From IMG/VR virus record IMGVR_UViG_3300028590_000045, positions 1-41,438 of that record: a stretch of 41,438 bases of DNA, one strand, 5' to 3'. The first letter of the stretch is position 1. Every line of letters begins with the position of its first letter. Under the pieces are notes generated by a model. It saw nothing but the letters and a program-made list of their open reading frames with translations. It ran no database searches and was not told the DNA's origin. The translations under genes were made by a program, and so were the position numbers. This DNA comes from a virus. This document shows, piece after piece, positions 6,093 through 13,172 of this stretch.

Positions 6093-6103
6093 AGGATACA
6101 GTC

Positions 6104-6286
6104 ATGAGCAATTTAAAGCATATCCGTCAGCAGGGCCTTGAGGCCAAGAAGGCGAACGACGACAACACCGACAAGGACGGTAATGTCATCGACACCGGCG
6201 TGCGCATCACCACCGTGCAGGACTGTCCTTACGGCCCCGGCGAAAACCGCGATGCGTGGATGGCCGGCTTCGGCGGGCGGGAATAA
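6104..6286 (+). CDS. Small hypothetical protein
   Basis: 60 residues, beginning MSNLKHIRQQGLEAKK and rich in charged residues (NDDNTDKDG). AAAGGATACAGTC before the ATG is a plausible ribosome site. It ends GFGGRE. No family recognised. It lies between the large terminase and portal, where podoviruses often carry small head-associated genes. Confidence 0.6.
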   Translation: MSNLKHIRQQGLEAKKANDDNTDKDGNVIDTGVRITTVQDCPYGPGENRDAWMAGFGGRE

Positions 6287-6338
6287 GACGTCGAGGTGCG
6301 CGACCCGTAGAGCCTGATATAAGGAAGGGATTGATCCG

Positions 6339-6527
6339 ATGAGTGGCCTTTTCTCCAAGCCTGACGTGCCGGCACCGCCGCCCGTGCCCACTGTCGACGA
6401 CGCACAGGCGCGGGCGAACGCCGCGGATCGGGCGCTCCGTCGCGGTCGCGCCACAACAGTGCTGACGAGCGACACCGGCCTTCCCGATCTCGGGAAGACG
6501 CGCAGCCCAAGCGCAAGCGGCGGCTGA
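6339..6527 (+). CDS. Small conserved phage protein
   Basis: 62 residues starting MSGLFSKPDVPAPPPVPTVDDAQARAN, then RRGRATTVLTSDTGLPDLGKTRSPS. The Pro-rich start and the RRGRA.TVLT..GL pattern recall a small conserved protein found just before portal genes in many podoviruses, function unknown. About 70 bases separate it from the portal start. Confidence 0.65.
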   Translation: MSGLFSKPDVPAPPPVPTVDDAQARANAADRALRRGRATTVLTSDTGLPDLGKTRSPSASGG

Positions 6528-6600
6528 TCGTCGAGGGGCGGCGCGGGTGTATCTCCGTGCCGAAGCGCCGCCCCTCTAACCAACTTAAGGACGTGCGCCC

Positions 6601-8247
6601 GTGGCTGAAGTGACGACAGGATCGAAAACCGCCGCTGAGATCGTGAAGCGTGCCGACAAGGCGCGATCCGATCGCGCCAACTTCGATCGCCAGTTCGAGC
6701 AGATTGCCCGCTATGTCCTGCCGCGCGCCGATAACTTCGTCGAGCAGCGCGAGAAGGGGGCTCGCCGCGGCGAGTTCATCTACGACAGCACGGCACAGCT
6801 AGCGCTCCCGAGCTTCGCCGCGGCGATCGAAAGCCTTGTCATGCCGCGCACGCAGCGCTGGCACGGTATCGTTCCGGTCGACAAGGCGCTACGCAACAAT
6901 CTGCGCGTCATGACGTGGTGCGAGGCGCTACGTGATCTCCTGTTTCAAGTCCGCTACAGCCGCCGCGCCAACTTCGCGTCGCAGGCCAGCGAAGTCTTCA
7001 TGGGGCTCGGCGCGTTCGGCACCGGCGCGCTGCTCGTCGAAGATGGCATGTCGAAGGGCATCCGCTACCGCTCGATCCCACTCGCCGAGCTATGGCTGAT
7101 CGAGGACGCATGGGGTGTAATCATCGGCTTCTTCTGGCGCTACAAGCTCACCGTCGCGCAGGCGATCGAGAAGTTCGGCCGCGACAACCTGCCGGAGAAC
7201 GTCACGAAGTTCGAGGCGAGCGAGCAGGACAAGGAGTTCGAGTTCCTGTTCCACGTCTGCCCCAACGAGCAGCGTGTCGCCGGCAATGTCGGCCACAAGG
7301 GCATGGCGTTCTGCGCCTACGATATCTGCATCGAAGGTAAACACCTGATCCGCGAAGGTGGCTACCGCACCTTCCCCCTGGCCGTTTCGCGCTACACCGT
7401 CGCGCCCGGCGAGGTGTATGGGCGCAGCCCCGCATGGGATGCGCTCGCCGACGTCAAGACGCTCAACGAGATGGCGAAGACGGGCCTGCGCTACGGCCAG
7501 CTTGTGACGGACCCGCCGTGGCTCACTGCCGACGTTGACAGCATGTCGCCGTTCAGCATGCGCGCCGGGGCGATCAACGCCGGCTACATGAACGAGCGCG
7601 GTGAAGTGCTGGCGAAGAGCGCCGCACCGCAGGGCGATCCGGGTTTCAGCCTCGAATTGCAGGATCAGCGCCGGCAGGCGATCAACCGCGCGTTCCTCGT
7701 GACGCTGTTCCAAATTCTCGTCGAGACGCCGGAGATGACAGCGACCGAAGCGCTGCTGCGTGCGCAGGAGAAGGGGGCATTGCTCGCGCCGACGATGGGC
7801 CGCCAGCAGTCCGAGTTCTGCGGCACCATCATCGAACGCGAGATCGATATTCTCTGGCACTCCGGCGCGATCGAGGCGGCGTGCGGGCCGATGCCCGAAG
7901 AACTCGAAGGCGCGCTCGACGTAGAATATGACAGCCCGCTCACCCGCGCGCAGCGCAGCGAGGAAGTCGTCGGCGTGCTGCGGACGTTCGAGGCTGTCGG
8001 CACCATCGCCCAATACGACGAAAGCGTCATGGACGTGTTCAACTATGAGCGCGCGATCCGCGTCGTGGCGGAAGGCCAGGGCGCGCCGCTGAAGATCATG
8101 AACACCCCCGAAGAGCTTGCGGCGAAACGCGCCGCCAAGCAGCAGCAGCAGGACATGGCTCTGGCTTTGCAAGCTGGACCGGCAATCGGCCAAACGGCCG
8201 AAAGCCTTGCGAAAGCAGGGCAGGCGTCGACGGCCGCGCCGTTCTAA
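6601..8247 (+). CDS. Portal (head-to-tail connector) protein
   Basis: 548 residues, close to T7 gp8 (536). The sequence fits the podovirus head-tail connector family: an N-terminal helical region (TAAEIVKRADKARSDRANFDRQFEQIARYVLPR), YDSTAQLALPSFAAAIESLVMP, and a GTGALLVEDG core. The C-terminus is Gln/Ala-rich (AKQQQQDMALALQ). The protein forms the dodecameric ring through which DNA enters and to which tail tube A binds. GTG start at 6601; AAGGA lies about 12 bases upstream. Confidence 0.92.
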   Translation: MAEVTTGSKTAAEIVKRADKARSDRANFDRQFEQIARYVLPRADNFVEQREKGARRGEFIYDSTAQLALPSFAAAIESLVMPRTQRWHGIVPVDKALRNNLRVMTWCEALRDLLFQVRYSRRANFASQASEVFMGLGAFGTGALLVEDGMSKGIRYRSIPLAELWLIEDAWGVIIGFFWRYKLTVAQAIEKFGRDNLPENVTKFEASEQDKEFEFLFHVCPNEQRVAGNVGHKGMAFCAYDICIEGKHLIREGGYRTFPLAVSRYTVAPGEVYGRSPAWDALADVKTLNEMAKTGLRYGQLVTDPPWLTADVDSMSPFSMRAGAINAGYMNERGEVLAKSAAPQGDPGFSLELQDQRRQAINRAFLVTLFQILVETPEMTATEALLRAQEKGALLAPTMGRQQSEFCGTIIEREIDILWHSGAIEAACGPMPEELEGALDVEYDSPLTRAQRSEEVVGVLRTFEAVGTIAQYDESVMDVFNYERAIRVVAEGQGAPLKIMNTPEELAAKRAAKQQQQDMALALQAGPAIGQTAESLAKAGQASTAAPF

Positions 8248-8271
8248 CGGCCGTCACAACGGAGAACCGAA

Positions 8272-8460
8272 ATGAGCATGGATAGCGGGTTTAACCACCC
8301 TGAAGACGATGACCCCGACGAGATCGGTATCGACGAGGTGATCTGCGCAGGGTGCTGCGCGATCGTCCATCAGAGCGAAGTCGACGGTGACGGCTACGGG
8401 CTGGAGTGCTGCTCCGAACCCGATCCGCAGGAGATCGACGGAGATTACGATGGCGACTGA
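8272..8460 (+). CDS. Small acidic Cys-rich protein
   Basis: 62 residues. ATG at 8272 follows CACAACGGAGAACCGAA, the recurrent ribosome site. It is strongly acidic (HPEDDDPDEIGIDE and EIDGDYDGD) with CAGCCAIV and ECCSE in the centre, so four or five Cys could bind a metal. It overlaps the next gene by 11 bases. Function unknown. Confidence 0.6.
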   Translation: MSMDSGFNHPEDDDPDEIGIDEVICAGCCAIVHQSEVDGDGYGLECCSEPDPQEIDGDYDGD

Positions 8461-8728
8461 TCTGATCCTCGCGCGGAAGGACCGCGACAAACTCGGCGAG
8501 CGACACGAGCAATTCCTGAAGGGCGACGTCACGAGCTTCGTGTGCGTCGCGGTGATGGCGGACGGAACGACGCAAGTCGACTTCGATCTGATCGACGCCC
8601 AAGACCTTCGCGTTCACAACAAGATGGGCGGCGGGCTCATGTCCGCCATCGATCATCTGCGCAACCTCGCGCTCGAAACGAAGATGAAGGCCGATCTGCT
8701 TCGAGGCGCGCCGGCCGGGCACGGCTGA
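8450..8728 (+). CDS. Small head-region protein, unknown
   Basis: 92 residues from the ATG at 8450 (GACGGAGATTACG upstream). The sequence MATDLILARKDRDKLGER...FVCVAVMADGTTQVDFDLIDAQDL...DHLRNLALETKMK reads as a small mixed alpha/beta protein. The longer frame from 8387 would overlap the previous gene further. Its TGA overlaps the following ATG. No family recognised. Confidence 0.6.
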   Translation: MATDLILARKDRDKLGERHEQFLKGDVTSFVCVAVMADGTTQVDFDLIDAQDLRVHNKMGGGLMSAIDHLRNLALETKMKADLLRGAPAGHG

Positions 8729-8997
8729 TGGTGTCGCGCTACCGCAAGAAGCAGGTTGCCGCGCGCCGTCTGCTGCTCGACGCAAGAGGGCAACTAAATC
8801 CAGACGGCCGAGTGCTGGCCGCCGAGTTGAAGCGCGTATGCAACCCCCGTGCCGTTTTGGTTTATGACCGAAACGGCGCGGTCGACCCGATCGGGACCGC
8901 CGCCGCCGCGGCCACCCGTGAGGTGTGGGATCACTTCGTGAAGCTCCTGCATCTCGAACCGTTTGAGGCGGTAAATCTACGAGAAGAGGAACAGTAA
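8728..8997 (+). CDS. Bbp19-like small phage protein
   Basis: 89 residues; the ATG at 8728 overlaps the upstream TGA. Helical and basic at the start (VSRYRKKQVAARRLLLD), then GRVLAAELKRVCN, a DRNGAVDPIGTAAAAATREVWDH segment and an acidic end. The GRVL..L..RC pattern followed by a helical segment resembles the Bbp19 family found between portal and scaffold genes of Bordetella phage BPP-1 relatives. That assignment is from pattern memory. Role in the virion unknown. Confidence 0.5.
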   Translation: MVSRYRKKQVAARRLLLDARGQLNPDGRVLAAELKRVCNPRAVLVYDRNGAVDPIGTAAAAATREVWDHFVKLLHLEPFEAVNLREEEQ

Positions 8998-8999
8998 CG

Positions 9000-9974
9000 A
9001 TGGCGACCAATCCGGGGTCCGCGGCTCTCGCGGGCAACTCCGGTGGCGAGGGTGGAACCCCCGCTGCCGGCGATCAGGGACAGCAGGGCGGCGGCCAGGG
9101 CGGCGCGCCTGCGGCTGGCGGCGAGAAGCCGTGGTATGAGACCGCGGGTGTCGACCCGAAGTTCCACACGGCCATTCAGGCGAAGGGGTGGCAGAACCCG
9201 AACGACGTGCTCGACAGTTACACGAACGTCGAAAAGCTCGTCAGCATGGAGCGCGGCGGCGACGTCGACCGCATCCTCGTCAAGCCCAAGGAGGGCGCGA
9301 CGCAGGAAGAGATCGCGGCGTTCACCGCCAAGGCGGGCTTCGGCGCGCCCGAGAAGGCGGAAGACTACGGCTTCACGCCGGAGTTCGTCGGCACGAAGGC
9401 TTCGGAGCTTTTCGCGGCCAATGGCCTGCCCGCCGAACTGGCCGGACAGTTCTCGACGGAGATGACCCCCGTGGTCGAGCAGGCGTCGAAGTGGATGCAC
9501 GAGGCAGGCGTTCCGCCGGCTATTGCCAAGGGGCTCGTCGGCAACGTTCTCGCGTCCGAAGTCGCGAGCCTGAAGGCGTTCCACGCCAAGTCCGATCAGG
9601 ACTACACGGCGCTCGGGCAGGAACTCGGCGACAAGTTCGGCGATTTCGAGGAAGCCGGCCGTCGCGCGTTCCGTCAGTCGGGGCTGGAGAAGGCCACGCT
9701 CGACAAGATCGAGATGGCGATCGGTACGAAGGCGATGATGAATATGTTCGCCAAGTTCGGCGGGGCCATGTCCGAAGCGGCTGCTCCGAGCGGCGACAAA
9801 AGCGGCGGCCAGGGCCAATTCACGCAGACGTCGCAAGGCGCGCAGCAGCGCATTCAGACGCTTCAGCGCGATAGCGACTTCCAAGCTAAGTTGCTCTCTC
9901 CCAACCCGCAAGTGCGCGGCCCGGCGCAGAAGGAGTGGGAGGAATTGTTCAAGGTAGCGTACCCGCCCTCTTGA
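9000..9974 (+). CDS. Scaffold / capsid assembly protein
   Basis: 324 residues between the portal block and the major capsid gene, where podoviruses encode their scaffold. A Gly/Gln/Ala-rich start (residues 1-42) leads to WYETAGVDPKFHTAIQAKGWQNPNDVLDSYTNVEKLV, a motif typical of these assembly proteins, then a long helical, charged body and a Gln-rich C-terminal region. It would line the prohead and direct capsid protein assembly, then leave or be lost on packaging. Confidence 0.8.
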   Translation: MATNPGSAALAGNSGGEGGTPAAGDQGQQGGGQGGAPAAGGEKPWYETAGVDPKFHTAIQAKGWQNPNDVLDSYTNVEKLVSMERGGDVDRILVKPKEGATQEEIAAFTAKAGFGAPEKAEDYGFTPEFVGTKASELFAANGLPAELAGQFSTEMTPVVEQASKWMHEAGVPPAIAKGLVGNVLASEVASLKAFHAKSDQDYTALGQELGDKFGDFEEAGRRAFRQSGLEKATLDKIEMAIGTKAMMNMFAKFGGAMSEAAAPSGDKSGGQGQFTQTSQGAQQRIQTLQRDSDFQAKLLSPNPQVRGPAQKEWEELFKVAYPPS

Positions 9975-9999
9975 CGGGGGCGTAGCATTCCGATTATTA
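9971..9999 (+). promoter_or_regulatory. Candidate promoter for major capsid gene
   Basis: TTGACG (9971-9976) and TTATTA (9994-9999) are 17 bases apart in an otherwise GC-rich stretch. The -35 overlaps the scaffold stop codon. Placement just ahead of the capsid gene fits a need for extra capsid transcript. Prediction by eye only. Confidence 0.45.
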
Positions 10000-10001
10000 A
10001 C

Positions 10002-10027
10002 CCGGGCTAGCAATACGGCTGGCCCGG
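10002..10027 (+). other. Hairpin in capsid gene leader
   Basis: CCGGGCTAGC (10002-10011) pairs with GCTGGCCCGG (10018-10027), ten base pairs including one G-T, around the loop AATACG. It lies downstream of the candidate promoter and about 44 bases before the capsid ATG. It could stabilise or mark the 5' end of capsid mRNA, or partly terminate read-through. No T tract follows. Confidence 0.5.
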
Positions 10028-10070
10028 ATGGACCGGATAACTGGCATGGCACCGTAAAGGGATACCCGCC

Positions 10071-10976
10071 ATGTCGTTTCAGGTTCCGACGCACTTCGTT
10101 CAGGCTTACACCACCAACGTCGAGATGCTGCTCCAGCAGCGCGGCGGTAAGCTCTTGGCGACCGTTTCGCAGGGCAGCTACACCGGCAAGGGCGCGAAGG
10201 CCGTCGAGCAGATCGGCCCGGTTAAGCCGGTCAAGAACCTGTCGCGTCACGCCGATACGCCGCTGATCTCGACCCCTGCCGATGCGCGCTGGGTCTTCCC
10301 GAACGATTACGAGTGGGCCGATCTGATCGACGATCAGGACAAGCTCCGCATGCTGATCGATCCGCAGTCGGCCTATGTCATGAACGCGGTAAACGCGATG
10401 CGCCGCGCGCAGGACGACGAAATCCTTCAGGCGTTCTTCGCGACGTCGGCCACCGGCGAGAACGGCACGACCTCGATCGCCTTCCCGGCCGGCCAGATCG
10501 TCGGCGTGAACGTCGGCGGTGCGAACTCCAACCTGAACGTCGCGAAGCTGCGCGCCGCCAAGCGCCTCTTCATGTCGGCCGATGTCGATCTGGAGTACGA
10601 GAAGCTGTTCGCCGCCATCACCGCGGCGGATCACGACGGCCTGCTCAACGAAATTCAGGTCACGTCGCTCGACTACAACAACAAGCCGACGCTCGTCGAA
10701 GGCAAGGTGACGTCCTTCATGGGCTTCAACTTCGTGCCCGTCGAGTTCAGCGACGCCACCGCCTATGACGCCGCGGCGACGCTCGTGTCGGGTAATAACC
10801 GACTCATGCCCGCGTGGGCGTCAGGCGCGATGCATCTCGGCATGTGGAACGACATCACCACCCGCGTATCCGTTCGCGACGACAAGCGCTACGCGACGCA
10901 GGTATATGCCAAGACGACCGTGGGCGCGACGCGCGTTCAGGAGAAGAAGGTCGTGCAGATCGTCACGACCGGCTGA
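10071..10976 (+). CDS. Major capsid protein
   Basis: 301 residues directly after the scaffold gene. MSFQVPTHFVQAYTTNVEMLLQQRGGKL at the start and the body (SAYVMNAVNAMRRAQDDEILQAFF, LRAAKRLFMSADV, GFNFVPVEFS) match podovirus capsid proteins related to those of BPP-1-like phages. An HK97-type shell fold is expected. AAAGGGATACCCGCC lies upstream of the ATG. It forms the icosahedral head. Confidence 0.9.
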   Translation: MSFQVPTHFVQAYTTNVEMLLQQRGGKLLATVSQGSYTGKGAKAVEQIGPVKPVKNLSRHADTPLISTPADARWVFPNDYEWADLIDDQDKLRMLIDPQSAYVMNAVNAMRRAQDDEILQAFFATSATGENGTTSIAFPAGQIVGVNVGGANSNLNVAKLRAAKRLFMSADVDLEYEKLFAAITAADHDGLLNEIQVTSLDYNNKPTLVEGKVTSFMGFNFVPVEFSDATAYDAAATLVSGNNRLMPAWASGAMHLGMWNDITTRVSVRDDKRYATQVYAKTTVGATRVQEKKVVQIVTTG

Positions 10977-11015
10977 TCCGAACCGCAACTCAAACCGCAA
11001 CAAGGAAGCGCAGAC

Positions 11016-11450
11016 ATGGCGAACCTCTACTCCATCGAAACCGCAGGCGTCGACAGCCGCCCGCAGGTTAAGCCGAGCGCCGGCGCTTACGGTGCGCGGT
11101 TTCGGCGTTACCGCGCGTCGATCACGCTCGCCACGCAAACCACCGCTGATAACATCTTGCTGGCGGTTGTCCCGGCCGGCTCGATCTTCGCCTTCGGTGT
11201 GCTCACCGCGTCGGCGACGCTCGGCACGTCGGTCATCGCGATCGGCACGTCGCAGACGCACGGCACCAACGGCCAGCTTCGCGCCGCGGGCACGTTCACC
11301 GCGGTCGACACGCCGACGATGTTCGGCACGGCTACGGCGGCGAGTCAGGCAGCGCTTACCGCCGACACGCGCATTTATCTGACGATCGCCACGGCATCGC
11401 TTCCGGCCGCCGGCACGCTCGTCGCCGATCTCTATTACACGAACGCATAA
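11016..11450 (+). CDS. Probable head decoration / minor structural protein
   Basis: 144 residues, Ala/Thr-rich with a beta-strand pattern (ITLATQTTADNILLAVVPAGSIFAFGVLTAS... RIYLTIATASLP). It comes right after the capsid gene with AACAAGGAAGC as ribosome site. Position and all-beta character suggest a capsid decoration or head-surface protein. I cannot name the family. Confidence 0.5.
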   Translation: MANLYSIETAGVDSRPQVKPSAGAYGARFRRYRASITLATQTTADNILLAVVPAGSIFAFGVLTASATLGTSVIAIGTSQTHGTNGQLRAAGTFTAVDTPTMFGTATAASQAALTADTRIYLTIATASLPAAGTLVADLYYTNA

Positions 11451-11459
11451 GGAGCCATC

Positions 11460-11663
11460 ATGGCTTTCCAGATCGACAGCGTTCCGCGGCCGCAGAACGA
11501 TATCTCCGGGCTCACTGTTACGCTCGGCGTCGGCGATCCCGGCGGCGGTGTCGGCGTCCGCGTAATCGTCGACGACACGGTCATCACGTCCGAAGTCGAC
11601 GCGCTGTTGGCGCTGAAGTCGATCGAAAACGAGATCATCCGCCGAACGTGGCCGGTTTCGTGA
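11460..11663 (+). CDS. Small hypothetical protein, head region
   Basis: 67 residues starting MAFQIDSVPRPQNDISGLTVTLGVGD and ending RTWPVS. AAGGAGCCATC upstream is a clear ribosome site. The A of its TGA is the first base of the next gene's ATG. Likely structural by position; no family recognised. Confidence 0.6.
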   Translation: MAFQIDSVPRPQNDISGLTVTLGVGDPGGGVGVRVIVDDTVITSEVDALLALKSIENEIIRRTWPVS

Positions 11664-12505
11664 TGCGGTGTCTCGCCATCCTCGTCGCCGCGCTGGCCGG
11701 GCTCTCCGTAAGCCCGGCCGCTGCACAATCGACATACCCAACCCCGGCAGGCACCCGCGTCAACGGCGTCGTTAATCTCGTATGCGATGCGACCGGCGCG
11801 AACTGCGCGCCTGCTGGCACAACGGCGGCCGGCTCCGACAAGGTGCAGGGGGACGTCGCCGCGGGTGCGACCGATGCGGGAAATCCCGTCAAGATCGGCG
11901 GCGAGGCGCGAGGCGGAACGTCCTATCCGGCCTACACGGACGGCCAGCGCGGCAACGCGATCATCAACCCGAGCGGGATGCTCTATATCGCTGCGGCGGA
12001 TTACGACGGTACCGCAGGATCGGACGGGCGCAACGTGTTCGGCATATCTGGCCGCATCGGCTACGGAGGTTCGCCTTCGCCCGTGGCGATGGGTAGCTAC
12101 GTATTCAACGGCTCAGGGTGGGATCGCGCTCGGGGCGATACGACCGGTAGCTACGTCGTCGGCATGCCGAGCGCGGCCAGCGCCGCGGGCACCGTCAACG
12201 CCGCCACGACCGTCGCGAGCAGCGAACTCGTCGCCAAGGCGTCCGCCGGCAACCTGTTCGGCTTCAATGTCACTTCGGCCGCCAGCGCCGGTTACGTGCT
12301 CGTCTTCAACGCGACGTCAGCGCCGGCCGATGGCACCGTAACGCCGGCCCGCTGCATCCCCCTGGCCGCGAACACAGGGATCGACGTAAACTTGCGCGCG
12401 CAACCGACGTTCTTCTCGACCGGGATAACGATCGTCTTCTCGACCACCGGGTGCTTCACAAAGACCGCGAGCGCTACGGCGTTTATCGCGGCGGATGTGA
12501 AGTGA
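11663..12505 (+). CDS. Secreted-type virion protein with signal peptide
   Basis: 280 residues from the ATG at 11663 (a GTG at 11648 gives five more residues). The start MRCLAILVAALAGLSVSPAAAQ is a classical Sec signal peptide with an AAA-Q cleavage site. The rest is Gly/Ala/Thr-rich and beta-like (GKNPVKIGGEAR-type repeats, NVFGISGRIGYGG), with Cys pairs near residue 45 and at the C-terminus (ARCIPLAAN, TGCFTKT). A cleavable signal is unusual for a head-region gene. A role in the virion or an exported effector are both possible. Confidence 0.55.
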   Translation: MRCLAILVAALAGLSVSPAAAQSTYPTPAGTRVNGVVNLVCDATGANCAPAGTTAAGSDKVQGDVAAGATDAGNPVKIGGEARGGTSYPAYTDGQRGNAIINPSGMLYIAAADYDGTAGSDGRNVFGISGRIGYGGSPSPVAMGSYVFNGSGWDRARGDTTGSYVVGMPSAASAAGTVNAATTVASSELVAKASAGNLFGFNVTSAASAGYVLVFNATSAPADGTVTPARCIPLAANTGIDVNLRAQPTFFSTGITIVFSTTGCFTKTASATAFIAADVK

Positions 12506-12536
12506 AATGCTCGGCTTCGTATGATAACGGTGCGGT

Positions 12537-13163
12537 ATGAGCAACCGTACCGAAGTCATCAACCGCGCACTCGTCAAGATCGGCGCTAACACGATCGCCT
12601 CTCCAGGCGAAGAAAGCGAGCAGGCGCGCAAGGCGTCGCTCGTATTCACGACGGTAGCGCAGAGCGAGCTTCGAAGACAGGCGTGGAGCTTCTCGAAGAA
12701 GCGCGCCACGCTAGCCCCCCTGGCCGATATGACGCTCGGCGGTCAGGACTTCAGCACCGGCTACAATCTGCCGCAAGACTGCCTGCGGCTTATCAGTTTG
12801 AACGGCAATTGGGTATTCTCGTCGATCCGCGAGATGAACGCCGGGTATCCGGCCGCTTTCGCGATCGAGGGTCGTGTGCTGCTGACGGGCATTTCCGGGC
12901 GGAGCAGCGAGGGCGCGGCGTATATCGTTTACGTGTCCGACGTCAGCGCCACGGTAGGTGTGTGGGATGCGGCCTTCGTCGAGATGATGGCATGCCGCTT
13001 GGCCGTCGAGCTAACGCAGTCGATCACGAAGAACATGACGCTGAAGCAATCGCTTAAGCAAGACTATCTGGAGGCGCTGAAGGAAGCGAAGCGCACCAAC
13101 GCGATCGAGCTTCCTCCGCAGGCGCTTCCCGACGACAGTTGGATTTTGGCGCGAGCGTGGTAA
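12537..13163 (+). CDS. Tail tubular protein A (T7 gp11-like)
   Basis: 208 residues (T7 gp11 is 196). NRTEVINRALVKIGANTIAS at the start, AQSELRRQAWSFSKKRATL, then YNLPQDCLRLI are hallmark segments of the podovirus tail-tube A / adaptor family. It forms the ring that joins the portal to the nozzle protein encoded next. Confidence 0.9.
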   Translation: MSNRTEVINRALVKIGANTIASPGEESEQARKASLVFTTVAQSELRRQAWSFSKKRATLAPLADMTLGGQDFSTGYNLPQDCLRLISLNGNWVFSSIREMNAGYPAAFAIEGRVLLTGISGRSSEGAAYIVYVSDVSATVGVWDAAFVEMMACRLAVELTQSITKNMTLKQSLKQDYLEALKEAKRTNAIELPPQALPDDSWILARAW

Positions 13164-13172
13164 GCTCGCATC

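Noticed and set aside
8931-10634. Long minus-strand frame (567 codons) over scaffold and capsid genes
   Set aside because: Antisense shadow of well-supported structural genes in GC-rich DNA; Arg/Leu-rich composition and no ribosome site.
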